This document shows positions 1 through 7,373 of a DNA stretch of 64,000 nt, in pieces. The stretch lies in contig NZ_SHMH01000001.1 of assembly GCF_004283755.1 (NCBI RefSeq), positions 558,001 through 622,000 on the forward strand, read 5' to 3'. Source of the DNA: Pseudoxanthomonas winnipegensis (GTDB taxonomy: Bacteria > Pseudomonadota > Gammaproteobacteria > Xanthomonadales > Xanthomonadaceae). The translations under genes were made by a program, and so were the position numbers. The notes beneath the pieces were generated by a model, which had not been told where the DNA came from, made no database searches, and saw only the letters and a program-made list of their open reading frames with translations. Positions within the stretch are counted from its first letter, which is position 1. Every line of letters starts with the position of its first letter.

Positions 1-16
1 CGAAGCGTGACGTCAT
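1..16 (-). CDS. gspD: possible start of gspD (secretin), cut by window edge
   Basis: Only five codons (M-T-S-R-F) are visible, starting at an ATG on the minus strand at 16, so nothing in the sequence itself proves identity. The call rests on gene order: in Xanthomonas xps operons the outer-membrane secretin gene (xpsD) follows gspN, and gspN ends at 63. The ribosome-binding site is weak. It could be an incidental ATG, with the true start lying further left. Confidence 0.3.
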
Positions 17-62
17 GTCTGCACTCTATGGATCGTTCGATGCGATGGACAGGGGCAAGGCG

Positions 63-881
63 CTAGTTGCCGGTCGGCGCGCCGGCGCCCTGCTCGCGCA
101 GCTGGCGGCGGCGGGCTTCGATGCGTTCGCGGATGGCCTGCATCTGCTGTTCGGGGGTGACCGGCGCCTCGGCCGGCGCCTGCTGGGCCGGGCTGCCGGC
201 CGCGGCATTGGCGCTGGCGCCGGCCTGTGCAGCGTTGCGGGCCTGGTTCTGCGCCTGCGTGGGCGCTGTCGGCGGCGGTGGCACCGGCGAGCTGCGCGGC
301 GCCTGCCCAGCCTGCATGCCGGCCGGCGGCGGCCGGCCGCCGGAGGACAGCGCCGTCGGCGGCTGCCCGCCCTGGCCGTCGAACACGCGCAGGGCCAGCG
401 TGCGCTGGCCTTCGGGGCCGTCGAACACTGCCTGCCGCGGCGCCAGCTCGGTCAGGTGCCAGGCCGGCGCCTCGGCCGGCGCCTCGCCCACCCGGACCCG
501 CACCGCCGAGGCCGGGCCGCCGTCGCCGGGCTTCTGCAGGATCGCCAGCCGCACCGTCGGGGTGATCAGCACGCTGGTCAGCACGTAGTCGAAGCTGGTC
601 TTGGCGGCGGCCTCGCCCTGCCCCTCGAGGAAGAAGGGATGCGGCTGCCGGTCCGGCGCGAACACCGGGCGCTGGCCGATGGCCGCGTACTGGTCGGCCG
701 GCCCCAGGCGCTCGGGCGCCTGCGGCGGCAGCGCGGGCAGGCGCTGCACCAGTGCCGGATCGTCGGCCAGGGGCGCGATCGCCCGGCCCATGCCGGCCAG
801 CGCCAGCACCCAGGCCAGCAGCGCCCAGCCGGCGATCACCAGCAGCAGCCAGGTGCGCGCACCCAAGGTGTCACTGCGCAC
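63..881 (-). CDS. gspN: type II secretion protein GspN (XpsN-like)
   Basis: About 272 residues. An N-terminal transmembrane helix (roughly residues 8-27, rich in L/A/W/V) is followed by a periplasmic part. The periplasmic part contains a GspC-like homology segment (about residues 60-170, around RPVFAPDRQPHP and LTSVLITP) and ends in a long Pro/Ala/Gln-rich, probably disordered tail with a charged helix. In Xanthomonas the XpsN protein sits between XpsM and the secretin XpsD and is thought to link the inner-membrane platform to the secretin. I chose the GTG at 881 because GGGAGG lies 5 nt upstream. A GTG at 887 is also possible. The longer ATG at 953 would run 80 bp into gspM. The gene overlaps gspM by 11 bp. 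Confidence 0.85.
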   Translation of the reverse strand: MRSDTLGARTWLLLVIAGWALLAWVLALAGMGRAIAPLADDPALVQRLPALPPQAPERLGPADQYAAIGQRPVFAPDRQPHPFFLEGQGEAAAKTSFDYVLTSVLITPTVRLAILQKPGDGGPASAVRVRVGEAPAEAPAWHLTELAPRQAVFDGPEGQRTLALRVFDGQGGQPPTALSSGGRPPPAGMQAGQAPRSSPVPPPPTAPTQAQNQARNAAQAGASANAAAGSPAQQAPAEAPVTPEQQMQAIRERIEARRRQLREQGAGAPTGN

Positions 882-1506
882 GCACACCTCCCGCCACGGG
901 CGCCGCGGCTTGCGCGGCCGGCTTGAGGTAGCCGTACAGGTCGAAGCTGACATTGAGCCCGGCGTTCTGATCCTCCGCGCCGGGCGCGCGCAGGTTGAAG
1001 GTCTGCGCCAGGATGTTGAGGTTGTCCACGAACAGGCGCGGGCTGCCCGATTCCAGCGCGTGCAGCACCGCGGCGGTCTGGTCCACGCCGCAGCGCAGGG
1101 TGACCTGCACGGTGACCCGGGTGAAGCGCTCGGTGCCCTGCTGCGGGACCGGCGAGCGGTTGGTGATCGCGCAGCTGCGGTTGCCCGGGCTGGCCTGGGC
1201 CACGACCGTCTCCAGGCGCTGGGTCAGCGCGGCGGTGGCCAGCTCGGCGGTGGGTTCGGCCAGGAAGCCGGGGCGGTTGCCCAGCGCGGCCTGCGCGGCG
1301 GCGAGCTGACGGGCGACCAGCGGGCGCTGGGCCAGTTGGGTGCGCACGCGCAGCTCGCGCTCGCGCGCCGCGTCGATGCGCGCATCGAGCGCGCGCATCG
1401 GCACGGTCCACCACGGATGCACCAGCACCAGATAGGCCAGCGCCAGCGCGGCCAGCAGCAGTCCCAGGGCCAGCCAGCGGTCCTGGCGTTCACTCCTGGC
1501 GCGCAT
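871..1506 (-). CDS. gspM: type II secretion protein GspM (XpsM)
   Basis: 211 residues: a short basic cytoplasmic N-terminus (MRARSERQDR), one transmembrane helix (about 12-30, WLALGLLLAALALAYLVLV), then a coiled-coil periplasmic segment rich in Ala/Arg/Glu and a ferredoxin-like domain (about 95-200). GspM pairs with GspL in the inner-membrane assembly platform that couples the GspE ATPase to pseudopilus assembly. It overlaps gspL by 17 bp and gspN by 11 bp, so the three are translated as a coupled unit. The family diverges strongly in sequence, and assignment relies on topology plus position between L and N. Confidence 0.9.
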   Translation of the reverse strand: MRARSERQDRWLALGLLLAALALAYLVLVHPWWTVPMRALDARIDAARERELRVRTQLAQRPLVARQLAAAQAALGNRPGFLAEPTAELATAALTQRLETVVAQASPGNRSCAITNRSPVPQQGTERFTRVTVQVTLRCGVDQTAAVLHALESGSPRLFVDNLNILAQTFNLRAPGAEDQNAGLNVSFDLYGYLKPAAQAAAPVAGGVRAQ

Positions 1507-2629
1507 TGGGCCTCCTGGCGGCCGAGGCGGGCGGCGTGGCGCCGGCCAGCTGGGCGGTCATGCTGAAGCGGTCCAGCCGCGTGCGGCGGTCCTGCTGCAG
1601 GGCGCCGGTCAGCGCCGGCGAGGTCCACAGCGCCGAGCCTTCCAGCTGCTTGACCAGGCCCGGGGCCTCCGAACTCAGGCCGATCAGCAGCAGCCGGTCG
1701 CCCTCGATGGAGACCTTCTCCAGGTAGGTGTTGTCGGGCAGGCGGCGGGTGAGCTCGTCGAGGATCTCGATGGTGGTCGGCCGCGCGGCGCGCTGGCGCT
1801 GCAGGAAGCCGGCGCCTTCGACCAGATCCACGAGCTGCTGGCGCTGGGCGGCCACGCGGCGCGCCTGCGCGGCGCTGCGCTCGACCTGGGCGGTGAAGTC
1901 GTCGGCGGCGGCCTGGCGGTTGGCCAGCACCTGCCAGCCGGCCAGGACGACGAACACCACCGCGGCCAGCGCGGCGATCAGGTTCCAGCGCCGCGCCGGG
2001 CTGGCCCGGCGCACGCGCAGCGCCGGCGGCAGCAGGTTCACGCCCAGCGGCTGGCCGGCCTCGTCGGCCACGTCCAGGCCGGCCAGGCCGGTGGCGACCG
2101 AGCCCAGTTCCTCCAGCGCGCGGTCCACGGCCTGGCGGCGCACGACCACCAGCTCGGCCTCGATCTGGCCGTCGCCGCGGCGGGCGACGATGCGCGCGTC
2201 GTAGTACACCGATTCGGCGGTGAACGGGGTCTGCCGGTCGATCTCGAAACCCACCACCTCGCGCAGCCGCTCGGCCGCCGCGGCCGGCAGCAGCAGCGGC
2301 CGGCGCAGCACGCGCACGGCCGGCAGCAGGCCCCAGCGCGGCAGCCCGGCCACGCGCGGATGGAGCACGGCATCCAGTTCGGCCGAGGACAGCGGCAGGG
2401 GCAGCTCGGCCAGCGCCTCCGACCCGTCCAGGCCGGCGCGCAGCAGCTGCGCCTGGCCATCGCGCGGGACCAGCAGCAGGCGCTCGGCGGCCAGGCCGAA
2501 CAGGCGACGCCAGCGCGGCGGCAGCCAGCTGGCCAGCGCATCGCGCCACCAGGTGAGGAAGCCGCTGGCGGCGCCGACGGAGCGACCCAGGGCCGGCAGC
2601 ACCGGGGCGGCTGCGCGTGGTGTCGTCAT
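1490..2629 (-). CDS. gspL: type II secretion protein GspL (XpsL)
   Basis: 379 residues. The N-terminal cytoplasmic half (to about residue 215) has the actin-like fold of PilM/GspL proteins and is the expected docking site for the GspE N-domain. Next comes a transmembrane helix near 218-238 (LIAALAAVVFVVLAGWQVL) and a periplasmic PilN-like domain with a coiled coil and the segment RRLPDNTYLEKVSIEGDRLLLIG. The chosen ATG at 2629 overlaps the gspK stop as ATGA. A TTG twelve bases further upstream is less likely. The fusion of PilM-like and PilN-like parts in one protein is normal for GspL. Confidence 0.9.
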   Translation of the reverse strand: MTTPRAAAPVLPALGRSVGAASGFLTWWRDALASWLPPRWRRLFGLAAERLLLVPRDGQAQLLRAGLDGSEALAELPLPLSSAELDAVLHPRVAGLPRWGLLPAVRVLRRPLLLPAAAAERLREVVGFEIDRQTPFTAESVYYDARIVARRGDGQIEAELVVVRRQAVDRALEELGSVATGLAGLDVADEAGQPLGVNLLPPALRVRRASPARRWNLIAALAAVVFVVLAGWQVLANRQAAADDFTAQVERSAAQARRVAAQRQQLVDLVEGAGFLQRQRAARPTTIEILDELTRRLPDNTYLEKVSIEGDRLLLIGLSSEAPGLVKQLEGSALWTSPALTGALQQDRRTRLDRFSMTAQLAGATPPASAARRPNARQE

Positions 2630-3498
2630 CGGGGTTCCCAACCTTCCTCCCAGCGCAGCGTGGTGTACACGGCCCCGGGCGTGGGGCCACCGCCCGTGCG
2701 CAGCACCGCCCGCAGGACCGCCTGGCGGCCATCGGGGAGCTGTGCACGGCTCTCGATACTATACGTGCCGGTGCCGCGCCCGACCTGCGGCGCACCCACC
2801 TGCTGCGCCGCCTCGCGCTGCTGCTGGATCAGGCCCGGGTCCAGCCCCAGTGCGGTCAACACCGGGCCCTGGGCATAGGTCGGGTCGGGCTGGGCGCGGC
2901 CGTAGAGGGTCAGGTAGGGCTTGATCCGCGCATAGACCTCGGGCGTCCAGCCCAGCACCTGCTCGACCTCGGCCACGGTCTCGAACGGCGCGTCCTTGGC
3001 GCCGTAGGGCAGGCCGGCCTCGGCGTAGTCGCCGTCCTCGGCGCCGCCGACCGGCTGGCGCAGCGAATCGGCGTCGCGCCAGTCCACCACCGCGCCGGCC
3101 AACTGCTGTGCACGGGCCTGCTCGACGCCGGTGGCGACGAGCACGCTGGCCAGGGTCTGGGCGTCGACCTGGTTGAGATCGACCTTGCCGCTCTCGTCGG
3201 TGATGCGCACCAGCACCTGGCTGCCGGCGTAGCGCCAGCGGTAGGGTCGCCCGTCCGGAATCCAGCGGCTGCGCGGGTCCTGGTCGTCCACGCGCTGCAT
3301 GGCGTACTCCAGTCCGGCGCGGGCGACTTCGCGGGCCACGCTGCCTTCCGCCGTGACGCGCCCCTGCAGCGCCTCCACCCGCGCGGCGAGGGCGAAGGCG
3401 CCGATCAGCGCGGTCAGCAGTGCGATCAGCCACACCACCAGCAGCAGGGCCACGCCGCGTTGGGCGGCGGGCGAACGCGGCGGACGGACGCGGCTCAC
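2626..3498 (-). CDS. gspK: minor pseudopilin GspK (XpsK)
   Basis: 290 residues with a GTG start that overlaps the gspJ stop (GTGA). The leader is followed by the prepilin site and hydrophobic helix (RGVALLLVVWLIALLTALIGAF). As is usual for GspK, the Glu at mature position +5 of other pseudopilins is absent. The large inserted alpha domain typical of GspK is visible (DLNQVDAQTLASVL, VEQVLGWTPEVYARIKPYLTLYG). GspK caps the pseudopilus tip together with I and J. An ORF extending upstream to 3636 exists but would run back into gspJ and has no leader. Confidence 0.92.
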   Translation of the reverse strand: MSRVRPPRSPAAQRGVALLLVVWLIALLTALIGAFALAARVEALQGRVTAEGSVAREVARAGLEYAMQRVDDQDPRSRWIPDGRPYRWRYAGSQVLVRITDESGKVDLNQVDAQTLASVLVATGVEQARAQQLAGAVVDWRDADSLRQPVGGAEDGDYAEAGLPYGAKDAPFETVAEVEQVLGWTPEVYARIKPYLTLYGRAQPDPTYAQGPVLTALGLDPGLIQQQREAAQQVGAPQVGRGTGTYSIESRAQLPDGRQAVLRAVLRTGGGPTPGAVYTTLRWEEGWEPR

Positions 3499-4160
3499 GG
3501 CGTGACCTCGTGGGTGCTGCCGCTGCCCTGGGCCAGGGTGATGACCATGTCCGGCCAGCGCGGTCCGTCGGCCGGCACGATCTCGATGGACACCTGCACC
3601 GGCAGCGCCTCGACCTGGGTCCAGCCGTCTTGCCACGGGCCCAGCCCGCCGTTGTCCGGCAGCAGGCCGCGATAGCGGAAGCGCACCGACTTGAGCCGGT
3701 CGGCCAGCAGCTCCGGCGGGCGCGGCGTGCCCGGCTCGTCGATGGTCTGGCCGGCCTGGACCATCTTCAGGTCGACCTGCAGGCGGCTGCCGTCCTCGGT
3801 GGCGGACACGTCGTGCAGGTAAGGTCCGCCGCGCCCCAGATAGTCGGGCAGGTCGGCGACGAAACGCATGCGCGTGCCGGTGCCGGCGAAGCGGTAGGCC
3901 AGGCCGCGCTCGGGATCGCGCGCGAAGGCGATGGCCTGGGCCGAGGCCAGGTGGCTGCGCAGGAAGCCCTGCACCGCGCGGATGCGCTCGTTGCGCGCCG
4001 CGGTAGCCTCGCCGCGATGGACCAGCCCGGTGGCCGCGCGCAGCGTGGCGAAGCCCACCGCCAGGCCGGCGGCCAGCAGCAGCGTGGCCAGCAGGATCTC
4101 CAGCAGCGTGAAGCCGGCGGCGCGGCGCGGCGCGACCGGGGCGCGGAGCCTGCGCCTCAT
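3495..4160 (-). CDS. gspJ: minor pseudopilin GspJ (XpsJ)
   Basis: 221 residues. A basic leader (MRRRLRAPVAPRRA) ends at the prepilin peptidase site AG-FTLLEI, followed by a hydrophobic N-terminal helix. The rest is a large beta-rich globular domain ending around WPDMVITLAQGSG. GspJ forms the tip complex with GspI and GspK. It overlaps gspI by 4 bp (ATG of J within the end of I) and gspK by 4 bp (GTGA), so it sits in a tightly coupled minor-pseudopilin string. Length and the G/F/E motif match the family. Confidence 0.93.
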   Translation of the reverse strand: MRRRLRAPVAPRRAAGFTLLEILLATLLLAAGLAVGFATLRAATGLVHRGEATAARNERIRAVQGFLRSHLASAQAIAFARDPERGLAYRFAGTGTRMRFVADLPDYLGRGGPYLHDVSATEDGSRLQVDLKMVQAGQTIDEPGTPRPPELLADRLKSVRFRYRGLLPDNGGLGPWQDGWTQVEALPVQVSIEIVPADGPRWPDMVITLAQGSGSTHEVTP

Positions 4161-4570
4161 GTGCCCGGCGTGCCTTGCGCCGCGGCCAGGCGCAGGCTAC
4201 GCCATTGCAGCGCCTCGCCCTCGCCCTCGCCCCAGCGCACGGTCAGGCGCACTTCGAGCAGGCGCGTGGCGGCCGGGTCGATCAGGCCGTCGGCGGGCCG
4301 GCCCGGATCGGTCCAGGGCGCGACCTCCAGGCGCCAGTGATAGCGGCCATCGTCCAGCGCGCCGTCCTGTTCGCCCGGCTGCAGCGGCGCGCCCGCGCCG
4401 ACCTGGGCCAGCAGGCTCTGCGCATGCAGCGCCGCGCGCCCGGCCAGGTTGGCGCGCTGGATCTGCCGCGAGGCGCCGGTCAGTGCGCCCAGCAGCAGGG
4501 TCAAGGCCAGCGCCAGCAGCCCGAAGGCGACCACCACCTCGATCAGCGTGAAGCCGCGCTGGCGCCTCAT
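4157..4570 (-). CDS. gspI: minor pseudopilin GspI (XpsI)
   Basis: 137 residues, with a very short leader (MRRQRG) and the prepilin motif FTLIEVVVAFGLLALALTLLLGAL. Its size and the short compact C-terminal domain (RLLEVRLTVRWGEGEGEALQWRSLRL) fit GspI, the nucleator of the I-J-K tip complex. It starts within the last codons of gspH (ATG at 4570 overlapping the gspH stop at 4567) and overlaps gspJ. Assignment among H, I and J rests on size and order. Confidence 0.92.
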   Translation of the reverse strand: MRRQRGFTLIEVVVAFGLLALALTLLLGALTGASRQIQRANLAGRAALHAQSLLAQVGAGAPLQPGEQDGALDDGRYHWRLEVAPWTDPGRPADGLIDPAATRLLEVRLTVRWGEGEGEALQWRSLRLAAAQGTPGT

Positions 4571-5058
4571 GGCGCGCCTCCTACCTGTCCATCCACGCGC
4601 ACCTCGCCGGTCAGCCAGGCCACGCTGAGCCGGCGGGTGGCCTGGCCTGCGACCAGTTCGAGCTGGCCGCCGGTGGAGGCGCCGTCGGGATAGAACACGA
4701 TCGCGCCCTGCCCCGGCTGCGCGGCGGCCTGGCGCGCGCCGTAGAAGCGCACGCCCAACTGTTCGGGCAGGCGGCCTTCGCGCTTGCCCGGCGCGCTGTA
4801 GCGATGCGCGGCCGGATCGACGGTGAAGCGCTGCGGCTGGCCAGTGGCGATGGCCTGAGCGCGGGTGAAGCGCAGCTGCGCGGCCACCTCGCGCGTCGCC
4901 CCGCGCAGGCGCAGGCCCTGCAGGCCGCCGCTCATGGCCACGGCGGTCAGCGTGCCGATCAGGGCGATCAGCGCGATCACCACCAGCACTTCGATCAGCG
5001 TGAAGCCCGCCGGCCGGCGCCGGACGCGGCCCTTGCCGGGGCGGGCGCGGCCGCGCAT
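4567..5058 (-). CDS. gspH: minor pseudopilin GspH (XpsH)
   Basis: 163 residues with a strongly basic leader (MRGRARPGKGRVRRRPAG) cut before FTLIEVLVVIALIALIG, then a GspH/FimT-type domain (REVAAQLRFTRAQAIATGQPQRF is the typical FimT/GspH helix-strand signature). GspH joins the pseudopilus between the GspG shaft and the IJK tip. The reading frame is open up to 5118, but that would overlap gspG by 50 bp. The ATG at 5058 leaves a 7-bp gap after gspG and gives a normal leader. Confidence 0.92.
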   Translation of the reverse strand: MRGRARPGKGRVRRRPAGFTLIEVLVVIALIALIGTLTAVAMSGGLQGLRLRGATREVAAQLRFTRAQAIATGQPQRFTVDPAAHRYSAPGKREGRLPEQLGVRFYGARQAAAQPGQGAIVFYPDGASTGGQLELVAGQATRRLSVAWLTGEVRVDGQVGGAP

Positions 5059-5065
5059 GGACCGC

Positions 5066-5503
5066 TCAGGGCGAGTAGGCGATATCGGCGTTGACGCTGT
5101 CGCCGCCGGGCTGGCCATCCTTGCCCAGGCTGACCAGGTCGAACGGACCCTGCTGGCCCGGCACCGAATACTGGTAGGGGTGGTTCCAGGGATCCTTCAG
5201 CTCGCTCTCCTTGGCGTACGGCCCCAGCCAGCCGGCGGTGCCGGCCGGCGCGCTCACCAGATCCGACAGCGAGCCCGGCAGGTGGCCGGTGTCCATCTCG
5301 AACTGCTGCACCTTCTCGGCCACGGTCTGCACCTGCGCCCTGGCCAGGTTGACCTTGGCCCGGTCGGCGTTGCCCAGGATGCGGCTGGCGGCGAAGGCGA
5401 CGATGCCGCCGATCAGGATCACCACCACGATGATTTCCATCAGGGTGAAGCCGGCCTGGGCGCTGCGGGCGGGCGGAGGCGTCAGGGAGCGTGCGTTGCG
5501 CAT
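5066..5503 (-). CDS. gspG: major pseudopilin GspG (XpsG)
   Basis: 145 residues. Leader MRNARSLTPPPARSAQAG is followed by FTLMEIIVVVILIGGIVAFAAS. The C-terminal part carries the highly conserved GspG segment (KDPWNHPYQYSVPGQQGPFDLVSLGKDGQPGG), whose Asp and backbone groups bind the structural calcium ion of the major pseudopilin. This is the polymerising shaft subunit that pushes substrates through the secretin. The start at 5503 has GGAAG about 9 nt upstream. The ORF extends further to 5566 but overlaps gspF there. Confidence 0.95.
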   Translation of the reverse strand: MRNARSLTPPPARSAQAGFTLMEIIVVVILIGGIVAFAASRILGNADRAKVNLARAQVQTVAEKVQQFEMDTGHLPGSLSDLVSAPAGTAGWLGPYAKESELKDPWNHPYQYSVPGQQGPFDLVSLGKDGQPGGDSVNADIAYSP

Positions 5504-5552
5504 GAGAGGTCTTCCATTCCGTATTGCGAAGTCGAGGAAAGCAGTGTGCGGG

Positions 5553-6770
5553 TCAGTTGATCGCACCGGCCAGATCGTACAGCGGCACCAGCACGGCGAT
5601 GATGACCGCGCCCACCACCGCGGCCAGCACCAGGGTCACCGCCGGCACCAGCGCGGCCAGCATGCGGTCCAGCGCCTGCGCCGTCTGTGCCTCGAAGGTA
5701 TCGGCGGTCTTGAGCAGCATCGCGTCCAGCGCGCCGGATTCCTCGCCCACCTGCATCATCTGCAGCGCCAGGCGCGGGAAGCGCTTGCCCGCGCCCAGCG
5801 CGGTGGACAGCGCGCGGCCGTTCTTGACCGCATCGGCGGCGCCTTCCACGTCGGCGGCCAGCGCGCGGTTGCCCAGCACGTTGCGCGCGATGCCCAGCGC
5901 GCCCAGCAGCGGCACGCCGTTGCGCAGCAGCGTGCCCAGCGTGCGCGCCAGGCGCGCGGTTTCCAGCCGCGCGATCAGCGGGCCGATCAGCTTGCGCTGC
6001 AGGATCCAGCCATCGAAGCGATCGCGGAAGGCGGTGTCGCGCCGCTTGCGGTCGATCCACAGCAGCGCCAGCGCCGGCAGCACGATGAAGGCCAGCCACC
6101 AGCCTGCGACGAACTGCCCCACCGCCAGCACGATGCACGTGAACCACGGCAGGGTGACGTCCAGGCTCTCGTACATCTGCGAGAACTGCGGCACCACATA
6201 GCCCAGCAGGAACAGCATCGCCAGCCCGACCACCACCATCAGGATGGCCGGATAGATCAGCGCGTTGATCACCCGGCCCTTGAGCGCGCGACTGCGCTCC
6301 AGGTAATCGGCCAGGCGCTGCAACGTGTCGTGCAGCGTGCCGCCGGCCTCGCCGGCGCGCACCATGTTGATGTACAGACGCGAGAACGTGCCGTGCTGGC
6401 GCTCCAGCGCGGTGGACAGCGGCGCGCCGCCGCGCACCGCCTCGCGGATGTCGGCCACGATGTGGCGCGCCTTGTCCTCGTCCGGCAGCTCCAGCAGGAT
6501 CGTCAGCGCCCGGTCCAGCGGCTGCCCGGCGCTCAACAACGTCGCCAGCTGCTGGGTGAACAGCACCAGCCGCTGCCCACCGAAGGCATTGGGCTGCAGC
6601 AGCAGCTTGAACGAGCCCAGCCCGCCGCCCTCGGACGCCAGCCGCGCCTCCATCGGCAGATGGCCCTGCTCCTGCAGCCGCGCCACCACCTCGGCCTCGC
6701 TGGCCGCCTCCATCTGCGCCTCCAGCACCTCGCCGCGCGCGTTGAGCGCTTTGTAGCGGTACAGGGGCAT
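5553..6770 (-). CDS. gspF: type II secretion inner-membrane protein GspF (XpsF)
   Basis: 405 residues. It begins MPLYRYKAL-NARGEVLEAQMEAAS, the hallmark GspF/PilC opening. Two homologous cytoplasmic helical domains (about 70-165 and 270-370; FTQQLATLLSAGQPLDRAL and LARTLGTLLRNGVPLLGAL) alternate with three transmembrane helices (near 170-195, 220-240 and 380-400). GspF is the polytopic platform protein on which GspE acts. Normally gspF follows gspE directly. Here about 600 bp containing a GIY-YIG gene and palindromes separates them, so gspF may depend on read-through or its own promoter. I chose ATG 6770 over the in-frame codon at 6794 because it matches the family start. Confidence 0.95.
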   Translation of the reverse strand: MPLYRYKALNARGEVLEAQMEAASEAEVVARLQEQGHLPMEARLASEGGGLGSFKLLLQPNAFGGQRLVLFTQQLATLLSAGQPLDRALTILLELPDEDKARHIVADIREAVRGGAPLSTALERQHGTFSRLYINMVRAGEAGGTLHDTLQRLADYLERSRALKGRVINALIYPAILMVVVGLAMLFLLGYVVPQFSQMYESLDVTLPWFTCIVLAVGQFVAGWWLAFIVLPALALLWIDRKRRDTAFRDRFDGWILQRKLIGPLIARLETARLARTLGTLLRNGVPLLGALGIARNVLGNRALAADVEGAADAVKNGRALSTALGAGKRFPRLALQMMQVGEESGALDAMLLKTADTFEAQTAQALDRMLAALVPAVTLVLAAVVGAVIIAVLVPLYDLAGAIN

Positions 6771-6802
6771 CAGGCAAAGCTCGGAAAGACGCAATCGTCA
6801 GC

Positions 6803-6837
6803 CGTCATTCCCGCGAACGCGGGAATCCATGGACGTC
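6803..6837 (-). repeat. REP-like palindrome, copy 1 (inverted orientation)
   Basis: A 20-bp core palindrome (ATTCCCGCG-AA-CGCGGGAAT) with conserved flanks reading TCCATGG on one side and GAC on the other. This copy is reversed relative to the three copies at 7158-7304. Its edge supplies the last codons and the TGA stop of the GIY-YIG gene. Confidence 0.85.
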
Positions 6838-7143
6838 CGCCTTTGGCACCGCGCCGACGATGTCCGGCCACAAATCCCTCCAGGACGGATTGAAGGCATC
6901 GACCAATTGGACCTTCCATGCGCGCCGCCACTTCTTGATGCGTTTCTCGCGCAGGATCGCAGACTCCATCGTGTCGTGCTGTTCGTACCAGACCAGGCGC
7001 GTAATGGCGTAGCGGTCGGTGAAGCCCGGTGCGGCGTGCGTGCGGTGTTGCCAGGTCCGGCCTACGAGGTTGCTGGTCACGCCCACGTAGAGCGTGCCAT
7101 TGCGGTCGCTGGCCAGGAGATAGACGCAGGGGTCGCGGGTCAT
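6805..7143 (-). CDS. small GIY-YIG domain nuclease-family protein
   Basis: 112 residues comprising a single GIY-YIG catalytic fold. The paired motifs appear as CVYLLAS near residue 6 and TLYVGVT near 17, followed by an Arg about ten residues on (LVGRTWQHR), a helix with Glu (YEQHDTMESAILREKRIKKWRR) and an end made of repeat sequence (HGFPRSRE). It resembles the YhbQ/UPF0213 class of stand-alone GIY-YIG proteins, whose cellular role is not well defined. ATG 7143 has a good AAGGAAG site. The gene lies inside the gsp operon between E and F, bracketed by inverted palindromes, and the distal palindrome encodes its C-terminus. That suggests it arrived as a cassette. Nuclease activity is inferred from the family only. 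Confidence 0.85.
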   Translation of the reverse strand: MTRDPCVYLLASDRNGTLYVGVTSNLVGRTWQHRTHAAPGFTDRYAITRLVWYEQHDTMESAILREKRIKKWRRAWKVQLVDAFNPSWRDLWPDIVGAVPKADVHGFPRSRE

Positions 7144-7157
7144 CGTTCTTCCTTGAA

Positions 7158-7190
7158 CGTCCAGGGATTCCCGCGAGTGCGGGAATGAGG
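7158..7190 (+). repeat. REP-like palindrome, copy 2
   Basis: Core ATTCCCGCGAGTGCGGGAAT with flanks CCAGGG and GAGG, immediately 5' of the GIY-YIG ribosome-binding site. Same family as the copies at 6803, 7211, 7270 and 56430. Confidence 0.8.
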
Positions 7191-7210
7191 GCTTGGGGCT
7201 GATGCGCTGC

Positions 7211-7244
7211 ACGTCCATGGATTCCCGCTTTCGCGGGAATGACG
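7211..7244 (+). repeat. REP-like palindrome, copy 3
   Basis: ACGTCCATGG flank followed by ATTCCCGC-TT-TCGCGGGAAT and GACGA. It is the near-exact reverse complement (one mismatch in the centre) of copy 1 at 6803-6837, so the two bracket the GIY-YIG gene as a 34-bp inverted repeat. Confidence 0.85.
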
Positions 7245-7269
7245 ATTTCTAGTGTGGACTGGCGCGTTG

Positions 7270-7304
7270 CGTGTCCATGGATTCCCGCGTTCGCGGGAAT
7301 GACG
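7270..7304 (+). repeat. REP-like palindrome, copy 4
   Basis: GTGTCCATGG flank, perfect core ATTCCCGCGTTCGCGGGAAT, and GACGA on the far side. It lies 70 bp before the gspE stop codon on the downstream side of gspE. Confidence 0.85.
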
Positions 7305-7373
7305 AGTCTGAAGATGGCGCGCGGCGGCGTTGCTCCGTCGATGCCGCCACGATCTGTAAGCACCCGCGCGGCC

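Noticed and set aside
5211-6893. 560-residue plus-strand ORF over gspG/gspF
   Set aside because: High-GC shadow. The composition (Gln/Arg/His-rich) and absence of recognisable domains contrast with the well-supported GspF and GspG on the other strand.
6805-7143. GIY-YIG gene as an intron-encoded homing endonuclease
   Set aside because: It lies between genes rather than in a group I intron, the protein has only the catalytic domain, and no intron core is visible.
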